Part shown: positions 31,086 through 41,846 of the stretch, piece by piece
How positions within the stretch are numbered: the first letter of the stretch is position 1
Layout: every line of letters begins with the position of its first letter
From: Gambelia wislizenii
Lineage: Eukaryota; Chordata; Lepidosauria; Squamata; Crotaphytidae
Direction: 5' to 3'
Assembly: GCA_030847615.1 (NCBI GenBank)
Contig: JAUMIR010000003.1
Location: 64,155,001 to 64,219,000 of the forward strand
DNA length: 64,000 nucleotides
Program-made: the position numbers and the translations under genes
Notes under the pieces: model-generated
The model's input: the letters and a program-made list of their open reading frames with translations, nothing else
Told to the model about the DNA's origin: nothing
Databases searched by the model: none

Positions 31086-31928
31086 ACACCTGCTCACGCA
31101 ACAGAACTTAGTATTTGCCATTCTTACAACAGCATCACATTGGCAACTTATTGTATTTAAGGTTCTCTGTAGATCCTCAGTCCTGTGACAGTACTGTTAA
31201 CCGCTATTTCTACAATTTATGTGCTCTTTAATTTTTCCCCCCATGTCATGTGCTACATTCGTATTTCATTCCACAAGTTCTCAAATGTTATTGCTAAATT
31301 TTTAAAAAGATGACAAAGAATTTGGAGAATGACATGACTGTCAAAGGGGTGGTTTGATCTCTGTAAGGCCACAGAGGAAGTTGGTAAACACTGTAACACA
31401 AGTCATAATTTCCATTTTTAATGTATCACCTGGTCTCTTCTGATACATTTACAAACAAACTATTTTAAGCACCATGAATGCAGGAAAGGGAAGTGCACTC
31501 TGTCACCCAACAAGCTGTTTTAAAAAAGAAAAAGAAAGAAAGAAGAAAATTATTATTAAATCATGGGATAATATTGTGAGAGTGAGTAGCCTCAAGTATT
31601 TGTTTATACTGTATATTCAGAAACAAGAGTTTGAATCCATTTGTTTTGATCCTGAAAAAATTACATACTAATAAGTCAAAGGAAATTGAGTTTCATCCAG
31701 ATTTAGGTGATAGGAGGTTAAAAGAAGCAGACTACTTGGCACTCCCCTAGAACATGGAAGGATAAAGTTACAGGTCATGTAGCTACCCCATAACAAGTTG
31801 TTTTATTGAGGGATGAGGATGTAATAAAGGCACTTTTCAAAATTAATGTAATGAGTAAGAGCAAAGCTATTTTGCTGGTTCAACAAGCAACAGTTTCTAG
31901 TTAATTTTAAAAGGTACTCTAAAAAAGA
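31086..31928. other. No gene seen
   Basis: AT-rich, includes an AAAGAAAAAGAAAG-type purine run at 31523-31545. Confidence 0.4.
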
Positions 31929-32151
31929 GAGAGCCAGTGTGGTGTACAGGTTTGGGTATTGGACGAGGACTCTAGAGACCCAGGTTCAAACCCATAGAAA
32001 CTCACAGAGTGACCTTGGGCAAATCACACACTCTCAGCCTCAGAGGAAGGCAATGGCAAGCCTGCTCTGAACAGATCTTGCCATGAAAACCCTACGAAAG
32101 GTTCACTTTAGGGTCACCATAAGTCGGAAATGACTTGAAGGCACACAACCA
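31929..32151 (+). mobile_element. tRNA-derived SINE
   Basis: GAGCCAGTGTGGTGTACAGG, CAGGTTCAAACCCATAG (box B-like), GTGACCTTGGGCAAATCAC, and tail ATAAGTCGGAAATGACTTGA followed by AGGCACACAACC. Same family as 11105. Confidence 0.85.
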
Positions 32152-32749
32152 AAACTTTAAAAGAGATGTATTTTAAGAGGCATTTTGGCCCACTGTCATC
32201 TTTAAATTTGATGATCTTTATACGAAGATGAAATTGCCTGTTACAGTCATTTGTCTTGACAAGCCAAATTTTAAAAGCTATTTAATAGTACTGTTTGTAG
32301 CTATCTAGATAAAATGGCTACAGCACATGAGAAATGGCCATAATTTAGATTTAAAGCACATGCTCTGCATGTGTAAGGTTCTAGGCTTAATTCCCAATAC
32401 CTCCGATTCCTAGGTATGCCTGCCACTAATTCAGTCATGTGTGTTCTTGATTAAATCCCAGGTAGCGGGGTGGACTACTTTTCAGTACTGCAGCATGCAA
32501 GGAGGAAAGGTTTAAGCCTTGCTAAATTTTCACAGCTTGATCTTAGCAAAAATATGTACCTGTAGTTCCTACCTATGCTTTAGGAATGTATACAGTCACA
32601 ATACAGCAGGTACATGCCCTGTTGAAATAAATAGCAACTGCAGAAGAGCTTCAAAAAGACTAATTAACATAATTAGCACTGGCTTCACTTGGACACCATA
32701 AACCAGGCTTGATTGTGATAAGAACAATCTAGTTTGGCCTCAGAGTCTT
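32152..32749. other. No gene seen
   Basis: Unclassified AT-rich DNA without recognisable repeat. Confidence 0.4.
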
Positions 32750-33034
32750 GGGACTTTTATCAGACTAGCTTCTAAAAACATTCTTTTGCTGGCATAATTA
32801 AAACCATTTTTATGCCTACAAAAGATCACCTCCCACCACACTTACCTTTGTCTCCTGGCAAAGGCTTCCCTGAAAGGGATTTTGAATGGGATTTTGAACA
32901 TTCACTTCCTCATTCAAAATCCCATAGATTCTCATGAGACTTCATCACACAGGAAATTCAAAAATAAAACAAAAAATAGCACACAAAAAGTTTTTAAAAA
33001 GCACATATACACACTTCATAACTTCCAATTAACC

Positions 33035-33949
33035 GGGGGCTGGTTTACACGGCAGATTTATTGCGGCAACTTGCGCTTTAATTCTTTTCCGCATCTGTGC
33101 CAGTCAGGGTTTTTTTCTAATTACGCTGCTTTTTCGTTCAGACTTGAAAAAGGGGGGGCGTGGCCTCCCAAGCAGACAAAGGCTGTATGGGGAAGGGCAT
33201 AGACCCTCTTTTGAAGTCCTGCATTTTCAAGCTAAAAATAAGACTCACAGACTGCCAAAATAGCAGGGGGAAAAAAATCAAAGAAGTGGCTCTGTCTCTG
33301 TCTCTCTCTAAATCTGCCTGTAAATGATCTCAGTCACTCCCCGAAGCAGAGGGTCAGCAATCTCTCTGCTGAAAGGCATTGCTGCCATGCAGAGGATCCT
33401 AAGGTGAACCTATCACAAGTTTTTTCAGCACGATTTGTTTACTCAGGGTTCACAGACTTGCAAAATAGCAGAGGATTTTTGACTCTCCCTCCCTGGTCCC
33501 CCTCCCTCCCCCCCTCTCTCCCTCGCTGTCTCTCTCTCTCGCTCTCTCTCCCTCCCCCAAGCAGAGCTGACAGATGGGAACTTTATGACTGAAAGGTCTT
33601 GGGGAATCCTTTTTCTTGGCAGACTTGCAAAACAGCAGAGAGAATTTTTCAAAGTTTCCTGAACGCTACTGAACTCAGTACCCCTCTTTTAAGCCTGCCC
33701 ATTGCATCAGAGCAACCAATCACAATGCAGATCTGCTGCAACCCTTAACGGAATGGTAGTTTACACTGCCAATAAAGCACTACATTGCAAATACACCTGC
33801 AAAAGTAGCGACATCCCTTGCCACGCTATATTTGGGTGTTTTACCTTCCCCCCTTCTGAATGAGGCGATGCTGTGCTGCGATCCGTGTGAACTATGAGCT
33901 ATCTTAGCGGTATATTTAGAGGAATATTTGCCCGTGTAAACGACCCCCC
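33035..33949. mobile_element. TIR element with GTTTACACGG ends and internal repeats
   Basis: GGGGGCTGGTTTACACGG (left) and the reverse complement of the right end (GGGGGGTCGTTTACACGG) agree at 16 of 18 bases. Inside, CAGACT(T)GCCAAAATAGCAG-like units recur at about 33249, 33455 and 33620, and a pyrimidine-rich tract fills 33482-33558. No transposase. Confidence 0.7.
33482..33558. repeat. Polypyrimidine tract
   Basis: Almost pure C/T over about 77 bases; could form triplex DNA. It gives spurious frames on both strands. Confidence 0.85.
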
Positions 33950-34248
33950 GGGGATGGTCATAAAAAGTGCATCACTTACCTGGATGTCATGATCTCACCT
34001 GGAATTGTTTGCACCAGACCGGCCATTTATGCTATATTCACATGAGTTAAATGGTACAAGTTTTCACACACTGGCAATGCCAGCTCTAAATCATCATGGG
34101 GGATCAACTGATGGCTTCAACTGTCAATAAAATAGGATGGATTTTGGCCAGGACATAAATGCAAAGGGTGACATCATCTGATATGTGTGCCCTTCGTGTT
34201 TATGTGGCATCATTATGACACCATATTTAGTGCATCTGATAAAGTCCC

Positions 34249-34999
34249 TGGTCTGCCTGATTCTCTTCCAATAATGTTGTGAGTAGGAGTTTGGAAGCAT
34301 TTGCCCCTGTTTTTCATGAACCATAGCTTGCCATGCCACTAAAACCTAACAAAAATTGTGATTACTCATATGCTGAATCTATATGAAACCAACCAACTTA
34401 AAACCATGGATTATGAAGATGGCATGTTTTTATAAACTGTAGTTAAGGTTACCCATAAGTCTGGATGAAACACTACCCTGTGGTTAATTAAACTTAGAAG
34501 TGGCACTTGGAACTTTTGGTTTCTACCTTGCAGCTACACAGGACAAAAAGAAGAAGGGAAATTGTAGAATTTTTTTGCGGGGCGGGGGAGAGGCTAGACT
34601 CATTTCCATCATGGGAAATCAAAATTAATCATAACCTCAGACTCCAAAGTGCTTAAACACTACTAAACTATATTTAATACCACACATAATCCTACATAAT
34701 CATGTAGGATTTGTAGTGTGGCAAGGAGTTTAGAACAGTAGTTCGTGGAACTGTAGTTCAGGTGAGTGGACTATAAATCCCTAAACTATAAATCCCATGG
34801 TTAAACTACTGTATATATAGCAGACTATAAATCCCTAAACTATAAATCTCATGGTTAAACTATATCAAATTTATAACAGCATAGTGTACTACAGATAAAT
34901 GTGCAGTGTATGACTGTTGTACATCCTGATGATATTACAGCCAAGATCCTGCATTGAGAGATGCATCTTGAGCATGTAGCTATGATGTGTCTCTCAGCG
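34249..34999. other. No gene; local 54-bp duplication
   Basis: Two adjacent copies of GACTATAAATCCCTAAAC followed by TATAAATC(C/T)CATGGTTAAAC start at 34769 and 34823. The surrounding TAGTTTAG/CTAAACTA motifs suggest a decayed fold-back MITE (about 34630-34890). Confidence 0.5.
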
Positions 35000-35420
35000 T
35001 ATCTCCCCTCAAATCCATCCTTTCAGTGCAGCCATTTCTGTGCCAATGAAGAACTGGAGCAGCAGCAGAAATGTGTCCGGCTAGTTTCCTTTTGCTGGAT
35101 GCAACAGGCATCCTAAGAGAACTCTTGAAAGTCATTGGGAGGCCCCCATGGATGACATTAATGCTGTGTGTCCAGCTAAAGGAAAATACTGGACAAATCT
35201 CTGCTTGTGTCCCTCCTGCATTAACCTGGACATGGCCATCTTGGGGGTGGGGAGTGGGGCTGCCACACTGAAATGATGGGTTGGGGGCATTTTGGTCATT
35301 GCACACTCAGACAAGAGTTCTGACCTCCACAATGACCATAAAAGTAGTTTACAGTGACATAAGTTGAACTTAGCACCCTGGTTAACTCACTACCAGGATG
35401 CCAAACACAATTGTACTCAC
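35000..35420. repeat. Unclassified dispersed repeat, copy 2
   Basis: GGAGCAGCAGCAGAAATGTG, CTGGATGCAACAGGCATCC, GTGGGGCTGCCACACTGAAA and TAACTCACTACCAGGATGCC match parts of 23160-23480 and 35740-35930. The frames at 34980-35332 are not coding by any domain. Confidence 0.45.
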
Positions 35421-35739
35421 AGAAGCTTGTATAATTAGGTTTGCTTTACAAGCCCAGCTTTTCAGTTTTGCCTACTTATAAATTTCCTAATAAAATGTTA
35501 ACCTTTTGGAAAAACTTGGACTATGCCAAAGGCAGAGCATTTTGCTTTCTCTCCAAAGTTGGTGCCAGAATCATTCCCTGATTTTTTAGTAAGAGGCAAA
35601 AAAAGCAAAATGTGATATAAATTTAACAAGGCCAGGCCAAGATATTTTTCTGCCTGAGGTGATGGACAAGAGAGTGCCCCCTTGGTATGTACAGAAGTCA
35701 GCACAACAGGTAGTTCAGTCTTTCTTACTTGAACAACAG

Positions 35740-35930
35740 TGGTGGTGGCTGGAGAAGGTCTTCCAGTACATTAGAGTTGTGTGGGAGATTCACTGAAAAG
35801 GTGAGTTGGGGGGGCTGATTGTTGTGTAGTCGGAACAGAATTCCGACTTCCACAGCCATGCAAAAAGTTGGACATACACCATCATAACTCACTAACAGGA
35901 TGCCAGCCAGAACCTTGCTCCTCACCAAAA
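35740..35930. repeat. Unclassified dispersed repeat, copy 3 (partial)
   Basis: GGGAGATTCACTGAAAAGGT and TAACTCACTAACAGGATGCC correspond to the end of the 35000-35420 copy, in the same orientation. Confidence 0.4.
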
Positions 35931-36532
35931 AGCAGAGATAACAAGGGAAGGAGTTCCACAAAAGGGGCACAGGTATTGGAAAGGCCCCTCCTCTAGTTGC
36001 CACCTACCCTGTCTCAGATGGAGGAGAGACATATTTGTTACTGTGGAAATCCAAGATGGCAGTTCCAGCCAATTCGTTGCCGGCAAGCTCTGCCCCATGC
36101 ATGTCTAACCAATCAGGTTTTCACTTCCACTCTTATCGGGAATGTCCTGCGAACCAAATTGGTTGTCCCAAAGAGCAGGAATGCACATTTCCCTTGCATT
36201 ATTTTAAAAACTTCACTGTAGTTTTTCCCACGCAGTATGTGGTGTTTTTGGCCCCCCTCCTTCTGAATACAGTTAATCACCATGCGATCCCATTGGGCAA
36301 AAGGTATTTTCCTCAAATTCTGTTAAGAGTATTTTCACATTTTAGACAAGCCTCGGATATTACCTAGGGATGTTTACAGGCTTGATAAGAGTGATCGGTA
36401 GCTACACTGGATTAATCACTTACATGCAAATTGGCTAGTTAGTTCATTTCTTAATAATTCAAAGTCACTCCAAATATAATAAGTATGTTAGCTCACAACT
36501 TGGGGTGGTGGTGGTGAAATATTGGGAGTATA
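35931..36532. other. No gene seen
   Basis: Frames of 67-110 codons overlap on both strands at 35997-36367 with no domain. No repeat recognised. Confidence 0.35.
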
Positions 36533-36829
36533 AGAGCCTTACCGTACTTCAAGGAAAAGCGGCAAAGCAGCAGGAACGTTCCATCTTTTCTGCTTCCTTC
36601 CCACGTGGTGTTGTTTGTTCATTCCAGTCCCATAAAGGGCCGAGGTAAAACCATGCCTTTTGGTTAACCACAAAAACTTGTTTGCAAAAAGTCATGGTTT
36701 TAGCTCAGACTCCCATAGGACTGGAATGAAAGGATGCCAGAAGGATGCAGGCATTTTGCAGGAAGGCAGCAGGAAAGACAGAACATTCCTGCTGCTTTGC
36801 CGCTTTCCCTCAGAATGCGGTAAGGCTCT
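36533..36829. mobile_element. Fold-back MITE, copy B
   Basis: AGAGCCTTACCGTACTTCAA and the reverse complement of the right end (AGAGCCTTACCGCATTCTGA) pair, continuing into AAAGCGGCAAAGCAGCAGGAA. The interior CAGTCCCATA ... TATGGGA(G) and AAAACCATG ... CATGGTTTT make a second stem. Same family as 16461-16754. Confidence 0.75.
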
Positions 36830-37062
36830 AAGTCCCAGAATCTCACAGCTAGCATGGCCACTACAGGAAAAAGGAACAAGTTCTCTATTACTGGAACTAC
36901 ATCAATCCCTAGGACAGTAACGGTCATGTATCAGTCTCTTCTAACATGACAACTGGAGAAAGCTTCTACAGATGTTTTTGCTTCCTGTTCATTTGCCTAC
37001 TGACCAATGTTTGCTTTTTATAATTTTTCTATTGAAATATTTTTTTTAAAAAAACAAATGAT

Positions 37063-37281
37063 GGAGCCAGCATGCTGTCACGTGTGAGTGTTAGACTAGG
37101 ATCCTGCGAGACCAGGGTTTGAATTCCTGCTCAGTGATGGAAACTCACTGGGTGATCTTGGCAAGTCACACTCTCTCAGCCTAAGAGGAAGGCAAATGGC
37201 TAACCTCCTCTGAATAAATCTTGCTAACAAAACCCTAGGACTGGTTCACTCTAAGTCAGAGTTGACTTCAAGGCACATAAC
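37063..37281 (+). mobile_element. tRNA-derived SINE, tail hit by copia LTR
   Basis: GGAGCCAGCATGCTGTCACG, CAGGGTTTGAATTCCTGC (box B-like), tail AAGTCAGAGTTGACTTCAAG then CACATAAC. The copia solo LTR starts immediately at its 3' end. Confidence 0.85.
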
Positions 37282-37673
37282 TGTCAAGGGAATGATAGGA
37301 CACACAATCCCCAGCAGAAGCCAAAAAACCTGTCACAGTAGACTCAGTAGCAACCCGTTCCCAAGAATACTCACACACAGAGTGTTTGATGTCCAAATAA
37401 GCAGGAGGCACTTTTATCTTCAAACTCAAAAAGTTGCAATATATACAAATATTTACAATTCAAAGAGAATCTGTTTTGCCAGGCCTTAGCATTCACAGGA
37501 AGAAGGAGGAAAGAAGTGAGCTCTGTTCTGAGCTCTCATATATACAGGACATTGCCCCCTAGTGGCCTGACTAAGCATAACCTGGTAGTTCATGAAGTCA
37601 GCCATTATGACTCAGCATGATTCTGCAGTTGTGCGGCCATTTTATAATGGAGTTCAGTCTCTAACTCCTGACA
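37282..37673 (-). mobile_element. Copia solo LTR with 5-bp target duplication
   Basis: 392 bases with TG...CA ends: TGTCAAGGG on the left, CTCCTGACA on the right. Flanked by ATAAC on both sides (37277-37281 and 37674-37678), the 5-bp duplication made by copia integrases. It is inverted relative to the copia element at 2892-5518 and is the same family. Loss of the interior by LTR-LTR recombination is the usual route to solo LTRs. It serves as the reference for the scrambled LTR at 4240-5518. Confidence 0.9.
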
Positions 37674-38165
37674 ATAACTATTACAGCAAATTACAATCCC
37701 CAGTCTTTCAGCATAGACCAGATATATTAAATTCTGATCATTTTTGATAAATTTGGCAAATTTGATACAATTTGAGACTATCTGGAGGTAGTGTGATTTC
37801 TTTCATGAAAATTTCCTCATAAAAATGGGCTACTTAAAAATATAAGAAAAGCTCTGACAAATCACACCAAAGGCTTGTTGGTGTGAAGAGTATTACTGGG
37901 CCCACCATGACCAGGTCTATACAAGTTGTTCAATCAATTATTTCTCATAAAGCAATTCCTTGATTATTTGCTTAGTAAGGCTTCTGCTGGCTGATCTTTA
38001 AAATATTATTCAAAACTACTGTAACTTTGTATGTTCCAAGGGGAGAAGAGACAATGGTCATAACCACTCGGATAAGGCACTAAACCCTGACATATACAGT
38101 TCAAACAAGCTACACACTGTATGTGCCAGAAAAGTCTTTGTCCTCCTGTTGGTAAGGGATATCAC
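37674..38165. other. No gene seen
   Basis: Begins with the second ATAAC; otherwise unclassified AT-rich DNA. Confidence 0.4.
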
Positions 38166-38168
38166 ATA

Positions 38169-38755
38169 GGAGATTATCAGACAGGAACAAAAAAATGTTC
38201 CTGTCCCACAATCTCCACTCCCGCCCCGTCCCGTCCCTGTCATGCCACAATCACCCTCCCCACCACACTTACCTCCTCTCCCGTTGTTCTGGCAGCCCAG
38301 GAGTGAACGGAGCTGTAATGGAGCTCCCTTCACTTCCTGGACCGAAATCCTGTGGATTCTCATGAGAAGACTGAGCGCGGGAAATTCAAAAATAATAATT
38401 ACAGCAAGCACAAAAACATACTTTAAAAGATAGAAGGAACCTGGGGAGGGTCATAAAAAGTGTGTCACTTACCTGGATGTCCTGATCTCACCAGAAAGTG
38501 TTCTGGCAGGGACTGCCCATTGATGCTGGGATCTTGCCAGCATAACAGGGCATCTTGTCACACACAGGAACATCCGTGACAGGAACGGAACAGGGAATCT
38601 ATTGATGGCTTCTCCCATCAACAAAAAGCAGTGCTGGTGGAACGGCAGCAAAACGGGTGCATAATGAGGGGGGAACGACATCGTCTGAAAAGGGAGCCCT
38701 TTTGTGATCTTCTGGGGTTCCTGTAATGCCACTTTTAAAGTGTTTGATAATCTCC
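38169..38755 (+). mobile_element. Harbinger-like MITE, copy 2
   Basis: GGAGATTATCAGACAGGAAC at the left and TTTGATAATCTCC at the right, with ATA on both sides (38166-38168, 38756-38758). Interior GGTCATAAAAAGTGTGTCAC, TTACCTGGATGTCCTGATCT and ACACTTACCTCCTCTCCC match the copy at 62063 nearly throughout. Long minus-strand frames (38058-38411) also occur at the same place in the other copy but encode nothing recognisable. Confidence 0.8.
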
Positions 38756-38758
38756 ATA

Positions 38759-39520
38759 GACAACAGAAGCAGAAAGTACCCTTTGGCTCACACAGTTTGT
38801 GTTTTGCTTTCTTAAGCTAAAAAGACCTATGAATGCCTGTGACTTTCAGAATAAACCTGTCCATTTTGACCATTGCTATCTCTTGGTTGAACTGAGAGAG
38901 GCTAGGGTGGAACCTTTAGCTAAAGAATTCTCTGTGTGTTTTCCTTCTTACTCAGATTCAGAGCTGAATCCAGCTCCGTGTCATATCTGGGTTGACACAC
39001 TGAGATCAATAACTTGAGCTCACTCAACAGCCTATCAGCCCGTTTCCACATTGGCCAACAAGATGCCTTAGGGATGTCCATAAGCAGAATAGGAGCGCCA
39101 CAGAAACTGTCTGCTCATGTTGTCCAGCAACTGATATATACAAATACCCATCTTCTTTTAAAGCTATCCAACTTGGTGGATATTATTACCTCTTGTGAAA
39201 GTGAACTATTTTGGTTAACAATGTTCTTCATGAAGAATTCTTTCCTTTTATGTGTTCTGAATCTCCTGCCATTCAGCTTCTTTAGATGATCCTGGGTCAA
39301 AGAGAAAAAGAAGAGCTTTCTCCACAAGTTTTTTTTAACTGTTGTAAGAACATCCTTTTAGCCTGGTGAGCAGAAATTTATGTTCTGTTTTTTTAATCTT
39401 TTGGAAGAATGTTATATATTTCTTGATACAGTCTTTAAGAAATGAGAAAGTTCTGATTCGGGTTGTTTAATAAGCATTCCTATGATAAAATTATTGCAAA
39501 AGTTAAAAGTTTGTAGGAAG
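38759..39520. other. No gene recognised
   Basis: Frames of 70-91 codons at 38799-39327 have no domain. Sequence around 39014-39360 reads like degraded CR1-type 3' sequence on neither strand convincingly. Confidence 0.35.
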
Positions 39521-39635
39521 TACAAGGTGTTTTGGACTTCAGCTCCCAGGAGCCTCAACCAGATTGGCTAATGGTCAGGAATTCTTGGAGCTGAAATCCA
39601 GACCATCTGGAAGACAAAAGGTTGAGAACCACTGC
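39521..39635. mobile_element. hAT-like MITE remnant
   Basis: GGTGTTTTGGACTTCAGCTC ... GGAGCTGAAATCCAGACCATC are inverted, ending AAAAGGTTGAGAACCACTG, a typical reversed hAT end (CAGTGGTTCTCAACCTTTT). The matching left end is lost. Confidence 0.6.
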
Positions 39636-40035
39636 TTCAGACCAAGGATACAAACCGTGGTTCATTTCAAGCAGGAAAGTGGTACACTTGAGGAAAACTC
39701 AGAAGTTGCTGGTTAGTTCAACTTATTTATAGTCATGGAAATGAGAGCCTTCCTCAGAGATGGAAGCATACACAGAGCTAAAATATTTCCCTTTGTCGTG
39801 TATTCTTATATCTAATTGGGTTCACTTTTTGTTTCCGTGTAAGCACTTAATACAACTATGTGGGAGTGTAATCAATTGATCTGACCTAAGGTCATGTTTC
39901 AAGAAATCAGTAAACCCAATAAAAGCACAATATTTTGTTATAAAATCACATTTTAAAATTATGGAATGTTTTCCTCTAAACCGGAGATACCTCTGATTAT
40001 TCACCAAAGAGAGACTATGGTGCATTGTTCTACAC
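39636..40035. other. No gene seen
   Basis: Unclassified AT-rich sequence. Confidence 0.4.
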
Positions 40036-40158
40036 TAGGCATACCCAATCTGGCACATTCCAGGTGTTGTTGGACTACAACTTTCATAATCCTAGCCAGA
40101 AGGATCAATGCCCAGGCTTGCTAGGGATGATGGGAGCTGAAATTCAACAACTTGTCTG
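40036..40158. mobile_element. hAT-like MITE fragment
   Basis: GGTGTTGTTGGACTACAACT ... GAGCTGAAATTCAACAAC is the usual inverted pair of a common squamate fold-back MITE, with GGGATGATGGG in the right arm. The CR1 begins right after it. Confidence 0.55.
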
Positions 40159-41071
40159 TGGGCTAGACAAGTTAACTGTTCAATGGATTTGTAATTGGTT
40201 GTCCGGCCGAACCCAGAGGGTGCTCAGCAGTGGCTCCTCTTCGTCTTGGAAAGATGTGACCAGTGGGGTGCCACAGGGTTCTGTCCTGGGCCCAGTGCTA
40301 TTCAACATCTTTATCAATGACTTGGATGAGGGAATTAGGGGCATACTTATCAAATTTGCAGATGACACCAAATTAGGAGGAGTAGCTAATACCCTAGAGG
40401 ACAGGATCAAAATTCAGAATGACCTGGATAGACTGGAGAGATGGGCCAAAGCTAACAAAATGAAATTCAATACGGAGAAATGTAAAGTACTGGATTTAGG
40501 GTGGAAAAATGAAATGCATAAATATAGGATGGGAGAGACCTGGCTGAATGAGACTACGTGTGAAAGGGATCTAGGAGTCCTAGTAAACCACAAGTTGAAC
40601 ATGAGCCAACAGTGTGATGCGGCAGCTAAAAAGGCCAATGCGATTTTGGGCTGTATCAATAGAAGTATAGTGTCTAGATCAAGGGAAGTAATAGTGCCAC
40701 TCTATTCTGCCTTGGTCAGACCTCACTTAGAATACTGTGTCCAGTTCTGGGCACCACAATTCAAAAAGGATATTGACAAATTGGAGCGTGTCCAGAGAAG
40801 GGCAACTAAAATGGTGAAAGGTCTGGAAACGATGCCTTATGAGGAGAGACTTAGGAAGCTGGGTATGTTTAGCCTGGAAAAAAGATGGTTAAGAGGCGAT
40901 ATGATAGCCCTGTTTAAGTATTTGAAGGGATGTCACGCTGAGGATGGAGCAGGCTTGTTTTCTGCTGCTCCAGAGACTGGAACACGGAGCAATGGGTGCA
41001 AGCTCCAGGAACAGAGATTCCACCTCAACATGAGGAGGAACTTTTTGACAGTCAGAGCTGTTCGGCAGTGA
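40159..41071 (+). pseudogene. CR1 reverse transcriptase C-terminal portion
   Basis: LDKLTVQWICNWLSGRTQRV, VPQGSVLGPVLFNIFINDL, IKFADDTKLGG (catalytic ADD), LERWAKANKMKFNTEKCKV, ERDLGVLVNHKLNMSQQCD, LVRPHLEYCVQFWAPQ and RRATKMVKGLE are standard CR1 blocks in order. The frame is open for about 304 codons from the CR1 boundary to TGA at 41069, where intact CR1s usually read VRQWNxLP; here Trp is replaced by the stop, so the last ~30 codons are cut. The N-terminal RT and the endonuclease are missing. Confidence 0.9.
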
Positions 41072-41243
41072 AACACACTCCCTCGGAGCGTGGTGGGGTC
41101 TCCTTCCTTGGAGGTCTTTAAACAGAGGCTGGATTGCCATCTGTCGGGGATGCTTTGATTGTGATTTCCTGCGTGGCAGGGGGGTTGGACTGGATGGCCC
41201 TCGTGGTCTCTTCCAACTCTGCAATTCTATGATTCTGATTCTA
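40159..41243 (+). mobile_element. CR1 LINE, 5'-truncated, plus strand
   Basis: Carries the last part of the RT, a 3' UTR and the CR1 tail (CAATTCTATGATTCTG). Two further CR1 copies of the same subfamily lie at 41364-41846 and 48130-48597 on the minus strand. 5' truncation is the normal result of incomplete target-primed reverse transcription. Confidence 0.92.
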
Positions 41244-41363
41244 TATGCGAAGAGCATCAGGTTGCAGAAGACTGATTTAGAGTATGCAAGCTTCCGTTCA
41301 TTCTGTGGCAGCAGTTAGGTTTTAACTTGTACAGGTATACACAGAATCCCAGAGCACTGTTAT

Positions 41364-41846
41364 TCATAGAATCATAGAATCATAGAATCATAGAATTGCA
41401 GAGTTGGAAGAGACCACGAGGGCCATCCAGTCCAACCCCCTGCCACGCAGGAAATCACAATCAAAGCATCCCCGACAGATGGCCATCCAGCCTCTGTTTA
41501 AAGACCTCCAAGGAAGGAGACCCCACCACGCTCCGAGGGAGTGTGTTCCACTGCCGAACAGCTCTGACTGTCAAAAAGTTCCTCCTCATGTTGAGGTGGA
41601 ATCTCTGTTCCTGGAGCTTGCACCCATTGCTCCGTGTTCCAGTCTCTGGAGCAGCAGAAAACAAGCCTGCTCCATCCTCAGCGTGACATCCCTTCAAATA
41701 CTTAAACAGGGCTATCATATCGCCTCTAAACCGTCTTTTTTCCAGGCTAAACATACCCAGCTCCCTAAGTCTCTCCTCATAAGGCATCGTTTCCAGACCT
41801 TTCACCATTTTAGTTGCCCTTCTCTGGACACGCTCCAATTTGTCAA
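41364..41846 (-). mobile_element. CR1 LINE 3' fragment, minus strand
   Basis: Begins with three ATAGAATC units, the tail in reverse, and covers the last ~125 RT codons (ERVQRRATKMVKGLETMPYE to VRQWNTLPRSVVGSP). Unlike the plus copy it keeps Trp in VRQWNTLP. Head-to-head with 40159-41243, separated by about 120 bases. Confidence 0.92.

Larger units (their letters stand above)
32750..34248 (+). mobile_element. Harbinger-like MITE, diverged copy, interrupted by another TIR element
   Basis: Ends GGGACTTTTATCAGAC and (reverse complement) GGGACTTTATCAGATG. Interior landmarks ACACTTACCT, ATTCTCATGAGAC, GGAAATTCAAAAATAA, GGTCATAAAAAGTGCATCAC and TTACCTGGATGTC match the copies at 38169 and 62063. Bases 33035-33949 are a later insertion. 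Without it the length would be near 585, as in copy 38169. Confidence 0.65.

Noticed and set aside
38058..38411. 117-codon minus frame, with a similar frame at 61896-62246
   Set aside because: The similarity is explained by two copies of the same MITE; no domain and no codon-position bias evident.
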